Shown here piece after piece: positions 48,805-61,469 of a stretch of 64,000 bases of DNA; position 1 is the first letter of the stretch, and each line of letters opens with the position of its first letter. A program made the translations under genes and the position numbers. This DNA comes from Mycobacteroides abscessus ATCC 19977 (GTDB lineage Bacteria > Actinomycetota > Actinomycetes > Mycobacteriales > Mycobacteriaceae): positions 2,418,001 to 2,482,000 of the forward strand of contig NC_010397.1 in assembly GCF_000069185.1 (NCBI RefSeq), given 5' to 3'. Under the pieces are notes generated by a model. It was not told the origin of the DNA, searched no databases, and saw only the letters and a program-made list of their open reading frames with translations.

Positions 48805-51012
48805 CTACTTGGCAGCGGCGGCCTTGTACTCACGGCGCCGCCGGTGCAAGATCGGCTCGGTGTAACCGTTCGGCTGGTCCTTGCCCTCCAGGATGAGTTC
48901 CTTGGCGGCCTGGAAGGCAATGTTGCTGTCGAAGTCCGGAGCCATCGGGCGGTACTCCTTGTCGCCCGCGTTCTGCCGGTCGACAACCGGAGCCATCCGC
49001 TTGAGCCCCTCGACCACCTCGTCCTCGGTGATCACATCGTGGCGCAACCAGTTGGCCAGTAGCTGGCTGGAGATGCGTAGGGTGGCGCGGTCTTCCATGA
49101 GTGCCACGTCATGGATATCCGGCACCTTGGAGCAGCCGACGCCCTGGTCGATCCAGCGGACCACGTAACCCAGGATCGACTGGCAGTTGTTGTCGATTTC
49201 CTCGCGGATGTCTTCGGCGGTCCAGTCATGGCGCGACTCGGCCAGCGGGATGGTGAGCAAAGACTCCAGCTTGGCGCGGTGCTTACCGGCGAGCTCCTGG
49301 TCCACCGCCTTGACGTCGACCTGGTGGTAGTGCAGCGCGTGCAGAGTCGCCGCGGTGGGGGACGGCACCCACGCCGTGGTCGCACCAGCGCGTGGCTGCG
49401 CGATCTTCTGCGCCACCATGTCCGCCATCAGGTCCGGCATGGCCCACATGCCCTTGCCGATCTGTGCCTTGCCGGCCAATCCGGCGCCCAGCCCCGTATC
49501 CACGTTGTGGTCCTCGTACGCCAGGATCCACGGTTGCGACTTCATGACGGCCTTACGACACATCGGGCCGGCTTCCATGGAGGTGTGGATCTCGTCGCCA
49601 GTGCGGTCCAGGAATCCGGTGTTGATGAAGACCACCCGATCCGAAGCGGCCTTGATGGCTGCCTTCAGATTTACGGTGGTGCGGCGCTCCTCGTCCATGA
49701 TGCCGACCTTGAGGGTGGCGTGCGGCAATCCGAGCACCTCTTCCACGCGGCCGAACAGTTCGGCGGTGAAGGCCACTTCCTCGGGCCCGTGCATCTTGGG
49801 CTTCACGATGTAGATCGAGCCGGTGCGGCTGTTCTTGAGCGGGCCGTTCTTCTTGCCCGAGCGCAGGCCGTGGATGGCGATCAGACTGGTGAACAGCGCG
49901 TCCTGGATGCCCTCGGGCATCTCGTTGCCCGCGGCGTCCACGATGGCGTCATTGGTCATCAGATGACCGACGTTGCGGACGAATAGCAGGCTGCGACCGG
50001 GCAGCGTCAGCTCGCCCTTGCCGTCGGGGGTGGTGAAGACACGGTCCTCGTTGAGCACGCGGGTGAACGTCTTGCCGCCCTTGGACACCTCTTCGGACAG
50101 GTCGCCCTTGTTGAGGCCCAACCAGTTTCGGTACCCGAGCACCTTGTCCTCGGCGTCCACGGCCGCGACAGAGTCCTCGAAGTCCATGATCGTGGTGATC
50201 GCCGACTCCAGCACCACATCCTTGATGCCGGCCTTGTCGGTGGAACCGATGGGGGAGTCGGGGTCGATCAGCACCTCGATATGCAGGCCGTGGTTGATCA
50301 GTAGCACCGACCACTGCGGCTTACCGAGCTTGCCGGTGTAGCCCACGAATTGATCGGGGTTCTGCAGGCCCGTCGAGAACTCGTCGCCCAGCTCGACGAG
50401 CAGCTGGCCGTCGTCGATCTTCAGGCCGACGGCGTCCTTCCACGAGCCGGATGCCAGCGGCGCAGCACCGTCGAGCACCTCGCGGGCGTAGGCGATGACC
50501 TTGTCACCGCGGACCTTGTTGTACCCACCAGTGTCAGCGGACGCCTTTTCGGCGCCATCGGCTTCCGGGATGACATCGGTGCCGTATAGCGCGTCGTAGA
50601 GGGAGCCCCAGCGCGCGTTGGCGGCGTTGAGCGCGAAGCGCGCGTTCAGGATCGGCACCACCAGCTGCGGACCGGCCGTGGTGGTGATTTCGTCGTCCAC
50701 ATTGGCGGTGGTGATGGTGAAATCTTCGGGCTCGGGAACCAGGTATCCGATCTCGGTCAGGAAGTCCTGGTACGCCGCGCCATCGAGCGGTTCGATGGCG
50801 CGCTGCCGGTGCCAGCGATCGACCTGAGTTTGCAGGTCGTCCCGGCGCTCGAGCAGCTCGCGGTTCCGCGGAGCCAAATCGGTGACTACTTTGTCGACTC
50901 CAGCCCAGAAAGCGTCGGCATCCACACCGGTGCCCGGAAGGGCCTCGTTGGTGATGAAGTCATACAGCACCCGCGCCACGCGTAGGTTGCCCACATCGAC
51001 GCGATCGCTCAT
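48805..51012 (-). CDS. glcB: Malate synthase G
   Basis: A 735-residue enzyme that condenses glyoxylate with acetyl-CoA to malate in the glyoxylate shunt. Recognisable blocks include [60 protein letters not shown] and [20 protein letters not shown]. Length is that of the G isoform of mycobacteria (GlcB, Rv1837c). ATG 51012 is well placed. It lies in a minus-strand run behind two CBS-domain transporters but is 100 nt from the nearest, so it has probably its own promoter. With gcvP and gcvH it links glycine, glyoxylate and malate metabolism in this region. Confidence 0.95.
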   Translation of the reverse strand: MSDRVDVGNLRVARVLYDFITNEALPGTGVDADAFWAGVDKVVTDLAPRNRELLERRDDLQTQVDRWHRQRAIEPLDGAAYQDFLTEIGYLVPEPEDFTITTANVDDEITTTAGPQLVVPILNARFALNAANARWGSLYDALYGTDVIPEADGAEKASADTGGYNKVRGDKVIAYAREVLDGAAPLASGSWKDAVGLKIDDGQLLVELGDEFSTGLQNPDQFVGYTGKLGKPQWSVLLINHGLHIEVLIDPDSPIGSTDKAGIKDVVLESAITTIMDFEDSVAAVDAEDKVLGYRNWLGLNKGDLSEEVSKGGKTFTRVLNEDRVFTTPDGKGELTLPGRSLLFVRNVGHLMTNDAIVDAAGNEMPEGIQDALFTSLIAIHGLRSGKKNGPLKNSRTGSIYIVKPKMHGPEEVAFTAELFGRVEEVLGLPHATLKVGIMDEERRTTVNLKAAIKAASDRVVFINTGFLDRTGDEIHTSMEAGPMCRKAVMKSQPWILAYEDHNVDTGLGAGLAGKAQIGKGMWAMPDLMADMVAQKIAQPRAGATTAWVPSPTAATLHALHYHQVDVKAVDQELAGKHRAKLESLLTIPLAESRHDWTAEDIREEIDNNCQSILGYVVRWIDQGVGCSKVPDIHDVALMEDRATLRISSQLLANWLRHDVITEDEVVEGLKRMAPVVDRQNAGDKEYRPMAPDFDSNIAFQAAKELILEGKDQPNGYTEPILHRRRREYKAAAAK

Positions 51013-51112
51013 CGCAACTCCTCTGTGTTGTCGGGGGTCTGGGACCGGACGTACTTGCGAAATCGGTAAACATTGATCCTACTCATTGGTAGCCACCAAC
51101 CCCGAAACCGCT

Positions 51113-52168
51113 CTATATGCGGTGAGTTCCGTCACGCACGGTGCCGACCAGATCCTCCACCAGGTCCTCCAGTGTGACCAGGCCCACCACGCTGCCGTCG
51201 GTGGTCGACATCAGTGCCAGATGACTGTTGCTGCGGCGGAGGGTCGACAGCGCTTCCGGTAGCGGGACGGAACCGTGCAGGCGGGGCAGCGGCCGAATGA
51301 ATGCGGGGTCGACAATCGCCTCCGGATCGTCGCCCATCGTCAGGACGTCCTTTATGTGCAGATAGCCGAGGTAATCCCCGCGGGGGCCAATAACTGGGAA
51401 ACGAGAGTACCCAGTTTCTGTCACCGCGCGCTCCACCGCAGTGACAGAAGGCGCCTGCGCCGAGCCCGATACGGCAATGGACCGAATCTGGTTAGCGGGC
51501 ACCACCACGTCAGCGACCACGCGGTGCTGAATCTGCAGCGCGCGGCGCAACCGGGTGTGTTCCTCCTCGTCCAAAAGTCCTTCGGACAGCGATTCCGCGA
51601 TCATTTCGGAGAGCTCGACCGTGGATACGGTGACTTCGAGCTCGTCCTTCACCGGTACCTTGACGAGCCGCAGCGCGGTGTTGGCGCACCAGTTGTAGAA
51701 GGCGATCAGCGGCCGGGCCAGCCGGATGTAGACCAGGTAGGGCGGGATGAGGAGCATGGCCGCCGATTCGGGGCCGGCGATGGCGATGTTCTTGGGCACC
51801 ATCTCGCCGAGCAAAACGTGCAGCAACACCACGATGGACAGCGAGATCACGAAGGCGACCGTGTGCGTGACCGCCGCGGGCGCGCCCAATAGTTCGAAAG
51901 GCCGCTCCAGCAGGTGCGCGACTGCCGGCTCTCCGACGCGGCCCAACAAGATTGAGCAGATTGTGATACCAAGCTGAGCGCCGGCCAGCATGAGTGAGAG
52001 GTTTTGGCCGGCCATCATGACCGTCACGGCGCGTTTCTTCCCCGCCTCCGCGAGAGCCTCCAACCGGTCCCGGCGTGCGGAGATCAGGGCGAATTCGGCA
52101 CCGACAAAGAACGCGTTGGCCAAAAGCAATGCGGCGGTGAGTAATACGCCGAGTATGTCGCTACCCAT
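51113..52168 (-). CDS. CNNM/CorC-like CBS-domain transporter (short)
   Basis: A 351-residue protein (Rv1841c position). A DUF21/CNNM membrane domain with about four segments ([20 protein letters not shown] onwards) is followed by a CBS pair (about 205-351, with [20 protein letters not shown] and [14 protein letters not shown]). Such proteins are linked to Mg2+ or Co2+ export or to hemolysin-like annotation; transport has not been shown for this one. It lacks the C-terminal CorC_HlyC domain of its neighbour. Its ATG overlaps the stop of the upstream gene by 8 nt, so the two are coupled and may form a heteromeric transporter. Confidence 0.87.
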   Translation of the reverse strand: MGSDILGVLLTAALLLANAFFVGAEFALISARRDRLEALAEAGKKRAVTVMMAGQNLSLMLAGAQLGITICSILLGRVGEPAVAHLLERPFELLGAPAAVTHTVAFVISLSIVVLLHVLLGEMVPKNIAIAGPESAAMLLIPPYLVYIRLARPLIAFYNWCANTALRLVKVPVKDELEVTVSTVELSEMIAESLSEGLLDEEEHTRLRRALQIQHRVVADVVVPANQIRSIAVSGSAQAPSVTAVERAVTETGYSRFPVIGPRGDYLGYLHIKDVLTMGDDPEAIVDPAFIRPLPRLHGSVPLPEALSTLRRSNSHLALMSTTDGSVVGLVTLEDLVEDLVGTVRDGTHRI

Positions 52169-53522
52169 CGTCGTTGTTCCCCCGGCTGTCGGCGTCGGTC
52201 AGCTCGGTGAGCTCGATCTGATCGATTCGGCGCCCATCCATGCCCGCCACTCTGGCTCGCCAGCGCGGCAGCTCGGCCAGCGGATGGTCCGGCACCACGG
52301 CCGTCAATTCGACGGTCTCGCCGACCGTAGGGATGTGGCCGAGTTCTTGCAGCACCAGGCCGCCGATCGTTTCGTACTCTCCCTCAGGAGCTCGGTAACC
52401 GGTCGCCGCGGCCACCTCATCGATGCGCAGCAGCCCCGAGACCACCCAGCCACCGCCGGACGACACCACGTCCGGAGTCGCGTCGTCGTGCTCGTCCCGT
52501 ACATCACCCACGATCTCCTCGATCATGTCCTCCACGGTGACCAGTCCGGCGGTGCCGCCGTACTCGTCGACCACCAGCGCGGTCTGCATGCCGTTGGCCC
52601 GCACCTGTTCCATGACCGCGTCACCGTCGAGCGTGGACGGCACCACGGCCACCGGCCGGGCCAGGCTGGCCAGTGTGGTGGTGGCGCGCCGATCCCGCGG
52701 CACCTCGAAGACCTGCTTGACGTGGACGATGCCGATCGTGGCGTCCAGGTCGCCCTCGGTGATGGGGAAGCGCGAGAAGCCGGTCTCGACGGCGATGGTG
52801 ACCAGATCGGCCACCGTGTCGGTCGCTTCCAGCGATTCGATCTCGGTGCGTGGGGTCATGAGTTCCTCGGCGGTGCGACTGCCGAACCGCAGCGACCGAT
52901 CCACCAACACCGCGGTGGTTTCATCGAGGGCGCCGCTGCGTGCCGAGGTGCGCACCAGCGACCCCAATTCCTGCGGCGAGCGCGCCGAACGCAGCTCCTC
53001 GGCGGGTTCGATGCCCATGCGGCGTAGCACCCAGTTGGCGGTACCGTTCAGCGCCCGGATCGCGAAGGCGAAAACCGCCGAGAACAGCACCATGGGGCCC
53101 GAGGTGGCACGCGACGTCCAGACCGGACGTGCCAGCGCGAAATTCTTGGGCACCAATTCGCCGAAGATCATCGATATCGACGTGGCGATGATCAACGCCA
53201 GCGCCAGCGATATCGCGCTGCTGACCGCAATCCCGGTGTATCCGAACAGTTGTGACAGCAGGCGCGCGATCACCGGCTCGGCGAGGTACCCGGTGACAAG
53301 TGTGGTGATGGTGATGCCGAGCTGGGCCCCGGACAGCTGGAAAGAAAGTGTGCTGTGCGCTCGTTTGACCAACCGGTCGCGGCTGTCGCCGGTCTTGGCA
53401 CGCGCCTCGATGCCGCTTCGTTCCAGCGCGGTCAAGGAGAATTCGGCCGCCACGAAGAGGGCGGTGCCGGCGGTCAGGGCCACGAAGGCAAGCAAGCTCA
53501 GCCCGGTGAGTAAGACCGTCAC
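52161..53522 (-). CDS. CNNM/CorC-like CBS-domain transporter (long)
   Basis: A 453-residue paralogue of the next gene (Rv1842c position). The DUF21 membrane domain (about 1-190) starts [23 protein letters not shown] repeats lie at about 215-335 ([40 protein letters not shown]); a C-terminal CorC_HlyC domain (about 355-445) closes the protein. The GTG start at 53522 is used. Its 3' end overlaps the start of the short copy. Divalent-cation efflux is suggested by the family only. No Mg2+-sensing leader was noticed. Confidence 0.87.
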   Translation of the reverse strand: MTVLLTGLSLLAFVALTAGTALFVAAEFSLTALERSGIEARAKTGDSRDRLVKRAHSTLSFQLSGAQLGITITTLVTGYLAEPVIARLLSQLFGYTGIAVSSAISLALALIIATSISMIFGELVPKNFALARPVWTSRATSGPMVLFSAVFAFAIRALNGTANWVLRRMGIEPAEELRSARSPQELGSLVRTSARSGALDETTAVLVDRSLRFGSRTAEELMTPRTEIESLEATDTVADLVTIAVETGFSRFPITEGDLDATIGIVHVKQVFEVPRDRRATTTLASLARPVAVVPSTLDGDAVMEQVRANGMQTALVVDEYGGTAGLVTVEDMIEEIVGDVRDEHDDATPDVVSSGGGWVVSGLLRIDEVAAATGYRAPEGEYETIGGLVLQELGHIPTVGETVELTAVVPDHPLAELPRWRARVAGMDGRRIDQIELTELTDADSRGNNDDG

Positions 53523-53628
53523 CGCTTGCTGGCCCCCTTAGGCTTAGGGCGGTCACGCTCGAACAAACACGGTGACCATCGTGAGGCTCAATGGTAACCG
53601 TGCAGATGGTCGGCAGGGTGCCGACCGG

Positions 53629-56545
<2,917 letters not shown>

Positions 56546-56689
56546 CAGCACATCCTTTCGTTGACGTGTTGCGCACCAAAGCCGTTCGCTCATCGCGCAA
56601 GCCGGGGAGCGCTCCCACATAGGGGCGCCTCATCACCGATTCTCGCGCAGTCGCTTTCGGCTCGCGAGCGCGGGGCACCTACTGGCGGG

Positions 56690-57655
56690 TCACTTGCTGA
56701 AGAGGCGCTGAAGTTCGGTGAACCACGGGATGACGACGGCCAACGTGGGCACCACCAGGATTGCGGCGGCCGCGGTGTAGGCGCTGCACGACAGCAGCAG
56801 GCTGTTTCCACTTCCGCCGAGGCGGCGGACCCGGATCAGGGTGGTGGGCCCGCCTGCGGCCATCGCGCCGACCGGCGTCGGGCCGCCGGCACAAGCGACC
56901 AACGCGCGGGCCAGCGGAGTCGGGCCGGCGGTGCGGACGGCGGCGTCGTCGGCGAGCAACTCGACCAGTAGTTTGACCGCGTCGAGCGCGCTCTTGCTGC
57001 GCACGATGACGGGGAACGCGTCGTGGACGGCGGTGAACGCCTCCAGCACCAGATCGTGCCGGGCACGCAGATGGGCCCGCTCGTGTGCCACGATCGCGGT
57101 GACCTCGTTGTGCCCCAAGGTGCTCAGCGTCCCCTCACTGACGACCACCCGGCTGCGTACGCCCGGCAGACAGTAGGCCAGCGGCTCATCGACTTCCAGA
57201 ACGCGTAGATCGTGATCGCGACGGCGGTTGATGTCGTAGCCGCCGCGCCAGTTCTCGCAGTAGCGTTTGTGATCCAGCAGATCAACGATGGCGCGGTGGC
57301 GGGCGCGGCGGCGCCGGGTGCGTACCCCCACCCGTACCACCGAGACCATCAGGCGGACGCCGATGAGGATCGTGATCGCGAATACTGTGACGTAAAGCAG
57401 CCACAAACCCCAACCAAGACGGTCGATTTCGCCGGTGATGGTGGCGGTCGGATGGCCGTCCGGGCCTGGCACGAGCAGCCTGCTCGCAATGGCGAGCCCG
57501 GAACTGAACGCCGACAACACGGCGGCCACGGCGATGGCCTGCCACAGCACCATGGCTGCCCGTGGTGCGCGGTAGGGCCAACGCGCACGCGCGAGCAACG
57601 CCGGTACGGGACCGGTCAGCAGCAGCGCGAGTATCGCGAACGCCAGGGCGGACAC
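56690..57655 (-). CDS. M56-family membrane metallopeptidase (BlaR-like, sensor-less)
   Basis: A 321-residue membrane protein with segments near residues 3-20, 36-58 and 92-115 and at the C-terminus (about 285-310). The zinc site is VAHERAHLRARHDLVLEAF, an HExxH-type motif (HERAH), so the peptidase is probably active. It lacks the penicillin-binding sensor domain of BlaR1. It is encoded 14 nt after blaI, as Rv1845c is in M. tuberculosis, where the pair regulates the beta-lactamase and ATP synthase genes. It likely cleaves BlaI in response to an envelope signal. Confidence 0.88.
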   Translation of the reverse strand: MSALAFAILALLLTGPVPALLARARWPYRAPRAAMVLWQAIAVAAVLSAFSSGLAIASRLLVPGPDGHPTATITGEIDRLGWGLWLLYVTVFAITILIGVRLMVSVVRVGVRTRRRRARHRAIVDLLDHKRYCENWRGGYDINRRRDHDLRVLEVDEPLAYCLPGVRSRVVVSEGTLSTLGHNEVTAIVAHERAHLRARHDLVLEAFTAVHDAFPVIVRSKSALDAVKLLVELLADDAAVRTAGPTPLARALVACAGGPTPVGAMAAGGPTTLIRVRRLGGSGNSLLLSCSAYTAAAAILVVPTLAVVIPWFTELQRLFSK

Positions 57656-57669
57656 ATAACTAGTGTCCC

Positions 57670-58077
57670 TTACTCGGTGGGGCGACCGCCAGCAGATGGA
57701 TCTTTCGCCTCGAGATCGGCCAGTGCCCGGCGCAGCGCGTCGGCCTCGTCCGGGCCCACGCGCTCCACGAAGTGCACCAGTGCGGCCTCGCGGGCGCCCG
57801 AATTGTTGGCTTGCGCCAAGGCGTCCACCATCAGGCCCGCGACCAGCTCATCACGGCCGTGAACCGGCGCATACCGGTGGGCACGGTCATCGCGGTGCTG
57901 CACGACCAAGTCTTTCTTGGCGAGGCGCTGCAGGACCGTCATCACGGTCGTGTAGGCGAGGTCGCGTCGCGCTGACAATGCCTCGTGAACCTGACGCACG
58001 GTCTGAGGCTCGGGGGAGGACCACAGGTGGTCCATCACCGCGCGTTCAAGTTCGCCCAGGCGTGCCATTCCGAACAT
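57670..58077 (-). CDS. blaI: BlaI-type transcriptional repressor
   Basis: A 135-residue winged-helix repressor of the BlaI/MecI family. LGELERAVMDHLWSSPEPQT then VRQVHEALSARRDLAYTTVM, and VLQRLAKKDLV, are almost identical to mycobacterial BlaI (Rv1846c). ATG 58077 has GGAGG 10 nt upstream; an ATG at 58068 is internal. A dyad GTACTAC-ATCCA-GTCGTAC lies 27 nt upstream, so it autoregulates. In relatives it represses the beta-lactamase gene blaC and ATP synthase genes when not cleaved. It is co-transcribed with the M56 peptidase. Confidence 0.93.
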   Translation of the reverse strand: MFGMARLGELERAVMDHLWSSPEPQTVRQVHEALSARRDLAYTTVMTVLQRLAKKDLVVQHRDDRAHRYAPVHGRDELVAGLMVDALAQANNSGAREAALVHFVERVGPDEADALRRALADLEAKDPSAGGRPTE

Positions 58078-58103
58078 TCTACGTTCACCTCCGACGCAAT
58101 GCC

Positions 58104-58122
58104 GTACTACATCCAGTCGTAC
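58104..58122. promoter_or_regulatory. BlaI operator
   Basis: GTACTAC (58104-58110) and GTCGTAC (58116-58122) form an inverted repeat (six of seven positions complementary) around ATCCA, just upstream of blaI. The TAC/GTA dyad agrees with the recalled BlaI site type in mycobacteria. Confidence 0.7.
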
Positions 58123-58274
58123 TGCTTCTCACGGCCAACGAACCGGGACGGGATCTTTGTTCCGGTGCTCGATCCGTTCTCATCATGTGGGCCGAACACG
58201 TCATCGCGGGCCTCATGATCAGGAGCTTCGGTGAGGGCAGTCACAACACCCGCACCTGGCGATGTCATCCTACA

Positions 58275-58293
58275 TGTGGTTAGGCTTACCTAT
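58275..58293 (+). promoter_or_regulatory. IdeR box upstream of the FhuF-like gene
   Basis: GGTTAGGCTTACCTA (58278-58292) differs at one base from the core GGTTAGGCTAACCTA of the IdeR consensus. A -10-like TATCTT overlaps its end (58291-58296). IdeR with iron would repress the gene at 58323. Confidence 0.8.
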
Positions 58294-58322
58294 CTTGTCT
58301 ACGTGAAGGGAGGCTGCCAACT

Positions 58323-59081
58323 GTGACACTGGCCATCGACCGATCCTCTTCGACCAGGAGTCTCATCGCCGACGATCCTCTGATCGCCGGGATGTCCATC
58401 CGCCAATCGCTGCCATTGCACGAGTCGAGCACCAGACTTCGCGAGCTGTATCCGGAGTGTCCGCGCGCCTATGGGGTCGCCGTGATGTCCGATGTGGGCC
58501 GTCGACGATGGTGGCCGCTCGCGCGGGCGCTCAACACCGATCGGCTTGAGCAGATGTATGCCCGCGCCGTCGAGGAGACCGGTAGCGACTCGGTTGCCGT
58601 CCATCAGCTCGCGGATGCACTGGTGCACACCGTGGTCGGTCGGCTGGTCGCCCTGGTCGTCCTGGAGGGCCGCGCCTGGGATCCGGGGCTGGGTAACCTG
58701 TGGGTCTACTTCGACTCGGAGGGCTGCATCGACTGGGCTGGCGTCGTCGACCCGACATTGCGGGTGTTGCCCGACGACCCGGACCGGGACCGTCAGCAGG
58801 TCGTGGTCTTCCCCGGCGAGGACGCCCTCGCCGCGTGGACCGCGCACAGATGCCACCGTGCGCTCACGCCGTTGTTCACTCGCCTGTCGAACGTCAGCTC
58901 GGGCGCGATGGAAATCGGCCAGATGTGGCAGTTGGTCGGCTCGACGGTGGTGGGTGCGGCGACTCATGTGCCGCTGCTCGCGCGGTCCAGTGAGACCGAC
59001 GGAATGCGCCGTGGGCAGGCCATCTTGGACCGGTTCATGACCCTCGGATTGCCGGTCCGACACAAAGCCCTTGCAATTTAG
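58323..59081 (+). CDS. Iron-regulated protein, FhuF / IucA-IucC C-terminal-like
   Basis: A 252-residue protein behind a strong IdeR box. It resembles the FhuF/IucA-IucC C-terminal group in RAYGVAVMSDVGRRRWWPLA and in the C-terminal MEIGQMWQLVGSTVVGAATH. It lacks the terminal cluster of four cysteines that FhuF-type ferric reductases use to hold [2Fe-2S], so ferric reduction by that mechanism is unlikely. GGGAGG lies 9 nt before GTG 58323. Its stop codon lies inside a second IdeR-box promoter that drives the downstream small RNA. Role in siderophore handling is inferred from regulation and family only. Confidence 0.6.
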   Translation: MTLAIDRSSSTRSLIADDPLIAGMSIRQSLPLHESSTRLRELYPECPRAYGVAVMSDVGRRRWWPLARALNTDRLEQMYARAVEETGSDSVAVHQLADALVHTVVGRLVALVVLEGRAWDPGLGNLWVYFDSEGCIDWAGVVDPTLRVLPDDPDRDRQQVVVFPGEDALAAWTAHRCHRALTPLFTRLSNVSSGAMEIGQMWQLVGSTVVGAATHVPLLARSSETDGMRRGQAILDRFMTLGLPVRHKALAI

Positions 59082-59099
59082 GGCAGCCTTGCCTATCCT
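59071..59099 (+). promoter_or_regulatory. Iron-regulated promoter of the small RNA
   Basis: TTGCAA (59071-59076), a 17-nt spacer and TATCCT (59094-59099) form a promoter. An IdeR-box-like dyad (59078-59096, TTAGGGCAGCCTTGCCTAT) covers the spacer and part of the -10. Expected start is about 59106. Confidence 0.7.
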
Positions 59100-59105
59100 A
59101 AATCT

Positions 59106-59230
59106 CGTCGAACGCGCTACCGCGCGACCAGACACCCGGACCGCGCCGGAGTCCTGAGGGCTGCAGAGACCCCCGGTCCACTCGAAGGAAGTGCCCCACC
59201 TGCTCAGGCAGGTGGGGCACTTCTTCGTTG
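59106..59230 (+). ncRNA. Iron-responsive small RNA, MrsI-like
   Basis: An untranslated segment between an IdeR-box promoter and a perfect 16-bp terminator hairpin, lying between blaI and the Rv1847-type thioesterase gene. In M. tuberculosis the iron-sparing small RNA MrsI (ncRv11846) has this position, strand and IdeR control. About 120 nt, with no credible reading frame. The start is inferred from the promoter. The nucleotide sequence was not aligned with MrsI. Confidence 0.72.
59188..59223 (+). terminator. Perfect 16-bp hairpin terminator of the small RNA
   Basis: GAAGTGCCCCACCTGC (59188-59203), loop TCAG, GCAGGTGGGGCACTTC (59208-59223), followed by TTCGTTGG. It ends 35 nt before the thioesterase start. 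Confidence 0.85.
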
Positions 59231-59258
59231 GCAGGTGCCGCACTGATATGAACATCAG

Positions 59259-59669
59259 ATGTCAGACACGCCGGAGCAGTTCAGCAAGATGCCCACCGCG
59301 CCCTTCGACAGGCTCGTGGGACTCGAATACACCTCGCTGACCCCCGATGGAGTGACCGCCAGCCTCGCCATCACCGAAAATCTCCTGCAGCCCCATGGGA
59401 TCGTGCACGGAGGCGTGTACTGCTCGGTGGTCGAGAGCGTGGCGAGTGTGTCCGCGTTCGTCTGGCGGGCCAACGTGCTGGGGGAGGAGAGCGCGGTGGT
59501 CGGGGTCAACAACAACACCGATTTCCTGCGGGCGATCTCGACCGGCACCCTCACCGCGGCGTCCACGCCCATCCATCGGGGCCGCCGGCAGCAGCTGTGG
59601 CTCGTCACCATCACCGACGACCAGAACCGGACGGTCGCACGCGGCCAGGTGCGTCTACAGAACCTGTGA
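59259..59669 (+). CDS. Hotdog-fold thioesterase (PaaI type)
   Basis: A 136-residue PaaI-like acyl-CoA thioesterase at the Rv1847 position. LLQPHGIVHGGVYCSVVESV includes the HGG motif and the active-site region (Glu in VVESVAS), and NNNTDFLRAISTG then LTAASTPIHRGRRQQLW complete the hotdog fold. Members hydrolyse thioesters of medium or aromatic acyl groups. ATG 59259 is used. It is separated from the small RNA terminator by 35 nt, so it may rely on read-through or a short promoter. Gene order afterwards (lipoprotein cluster before urease) differs from M. tuberculosis, where urease follows directly. Confidence 0.88.
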   Translation: MSDTPEQFSKMPTAPFDRLVGLEYTSLTPDGVTASLAITENLLQPHGIVHGGVYCSVVESVASVSAFVWRANVLGEESAVVGVNNNTDFLRAISTGTLTAASTPIHRGRRQQLWLVTITDDQNRTVARGQVRLQNL

Positions 59670-59799
59670 GACCCGGGTGGGCGCGACTCCCCGTGCGCCC
59701 ACCCGAGCTCATTCGAGCGATGTCGGCCAGCCCCCCGATGGTCGGGCCGCCATCCTCGTCCCCCGCCCGGACCCCGTCCCCGCAGGATCCGGAGGCTCA

Positions 59800-60576
59800 T
59801 CAACTCAGCTGCAGTTTGTCGACGATTCTGTCGGCCATTTTCTGCACCAACTGCTTCGAATTACTGCGTGCGCAGACCTGGGTCTGCACAACCACATTGG
59901 CGACTCCGTTGTACGACACGAAGCAGCGGTACTTACTCGGCCCATAGGTCAGGGCCCAATTCACCCGCTTGGTGTTGCGCAACGCCACCGAAACCGTCAC
60001 CGGGACCTTGTTGCCGTCCGGGTCGGTGAAGTTGTAGGTCTTTCCGTCGCAAGCCTTGACCTCGTCGGACGCCGTTGTGAACTGCGTCTGCGCCGCGTTC
60101 TTGTCGCCGTACGCCGCGATGGCTTGATACACCTGTGCGTCCGGGTTCTTGGCGTCGCCCAACAGCATCTCGGTGCCGCGGAAGGTTTCGTAGTCCTTGC
60201 CCACCGACTCGACCGTAAGTCCCTGCGTCACATTGCAGCTCGCGTCGTCGGAGTCGGTGGCGGTGAAGGGCTTGTCGCGCTTGTTGGTCTTGGCGACTTC
60301 CGTGTCCAGCGCCCTGGCGATCTCCTCGTCGGTGAACAGCGCCGACACCATGGCTTCTTCGGTGATCTTGTCCTGTCCTGGCCACCCGGTCAGGCCCGCC
60401 GGGCCACTGTCCGGCAGGGACGGAGCCGGCGGATTCACGCTCCTTGTCGTCGTGGTGGGGGTGGCGGACGTTTCGGTCGTGCCCTGCTGGCTGGTGCATC
60501 CAGACAGTGCCAGCGCGGCGATTGCGGTCACGCACAGCACAGTTCGCGCCCTGCTCTTCGTGGTGGGAATCGTCAT
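59800..60576 (-). CDS. Lipoprotein with PknH-like sensor domain (paralogue 1)
   Basis: A 258-residue lipoprotein. The signal peptide ends in the lipobox LALSGC, and a Thr/Pro-rich tether leads to a domain of the PknH extracellular type (about 70-258) with Cys residues in DDASCNVTQG, VKACDGKT, SKYRCFVSY and TQVCARS, which pair in this family. Start at ATG 60576 follows GGGGG; the open frame to 60774 overlaps the next gene and is unlikely. It is the last of four tandem genes with this fold. The four are similar in layout but clearly divergent. Ligand unknown. Confidence 0.82.
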   Translation of the reverse strand: MTIPTTKSRARTVLCVTAIAALALSGCTSQQGTTETSATPTTTTRSVNPPAPSLPDSGPAGLTGWPGQDKITEEAMVSALFTDEEIARALDTEVAKTNKRDKPFTATDSDDASCNVTQGLTVESVGKDYETFRGTEMLLGDAKNPDAQVYQAIAAYGDKNAAQTQFTTASDEVKACDGKTYNFTDPDGNKVPVTVSVALRNTKRVNWALTYGPSKYRCFVSYNGVANVVVQTQVCARSNSKQLVQKMADRIVDKLQLS

Positions 60577-60605
60577 CAGTCCCCCTGCCGTGTTCGTCAC
60601 CGCGG

Positions 60606-61370
60606 TCATGCCGGAATCCACTCCGCCATGCGATCGACGATCGCGGAAACTATCGGAGCGCCGTTGCCGTTCTGGCACAACAGACTGCCGAAGAGGGCAT
60701 TGTTCTTCACTCGGTAGTCGTAGAAGCATCGCCATCCCGAGGGCTTTCCGTTCGGGGTTTCCTGTCGTGTCCATTTCACGCTCGTGCCGTCATTGACGAT
60801 GTCACCGATCTGCCACTCGTCATCGCCCTCGGTTTGGCGGGAGCCCGCACACGATGACAACGACCGGGGATAGGCCGCCTGTAGTTGGCTTGCCGCGGAC
60901 TTGGGATCCGGGAACAGCACGACCGACTGCCAGACGATGTGGTCGTAGCGTTTTTCCGTCTCCTGTTGGCGAGCACCCCGGTAGGTGGTCCATTCGTCGC
61001 CGAGTGACTCGGTGCGCAGACCTGTCAGTGCCTGACATTTGCCGGACGCCAGTGAATCGCTCGGGCTGGAGGACTTGCGCTCGTATGTCAGCGGGGAGCC
61101 GACCAGTCTGCCGGCATCGTCAGCGGAAATGATGATCGATTCCGCCTTGTCCGGTGTCACGATCACCGGTGCCGGCGGCTCAAGTGAGGTCGTTACCGGT
61201 GGCGCGCTCGACTTGGGGCTCGCGATGGCCGCGTCCGCACCCTTATCGGCAGCGGCCGATGTCTCGGTCGCTCCGACCGGTATCGGCTTGATGCCACCGC
61301 TTTGCGTGCCACAACTGACCGCGAGCATCGTTGCCAGGCCAAGCCATCCGGCGGCCAACACGTGACGCAT
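60606..61370 (-). CDS. Lipoprotein with PknH-like sensor domain (paralogue 2)
   Basis: A 254-residue lipoprotein. The signal peptide MRHVLAAGWLGLATMLAVSC ends in a lipobox with Ser at -1. An Ala/Ser/Pro tether follows. The sensor domain carries SGKCQALTGLRTESLGDEWT, TTYRG, SSCAGSRQ, GWRCFYDYRVKNNALFGSLL and CQNG, the four-Cys pattern of the family. VTPDKAESIIISADDAGRLV, at the start of the domain, is nearly repeated in paralogue 4 (VTPDKIESILGSRADVGKIL), so the genes arose by duplication. It precedes paralogue 1 by 29 nt. Confidence 0.84.
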   Translation of the reverse strand: MRHVLAAGWLGLATMLAVSCGTQSGGIKPIPVGATETSAAADKGADAAIASPKSSAPPVTTSLEPPAPVIVTPDKAESIIISADDAGRLVGSPLTYERKSSSPSDSLASGKCQALTGLRTESLGDEWTTYRGARQQETEKRYDHIVWQSVVLFPDPKSAASQLQAAYPRSLSSCAGSRQTEGDDEWQIGDIVNDGTSVKWTRQETPNGKPSGWRCFYDYRVKNNALFGSLLCQNGNGAPIVSAIVDRMAEWIPA

Positions 61371-61469
61371 CCCATTCCCTCCCTGGTGATATCGGCCTCT
61401 GATCGACCCAAATCATGGCTACATCGGATCGCTCGCGCCCAGTGTTACATGTGTGCCGCGGGCGATTGA

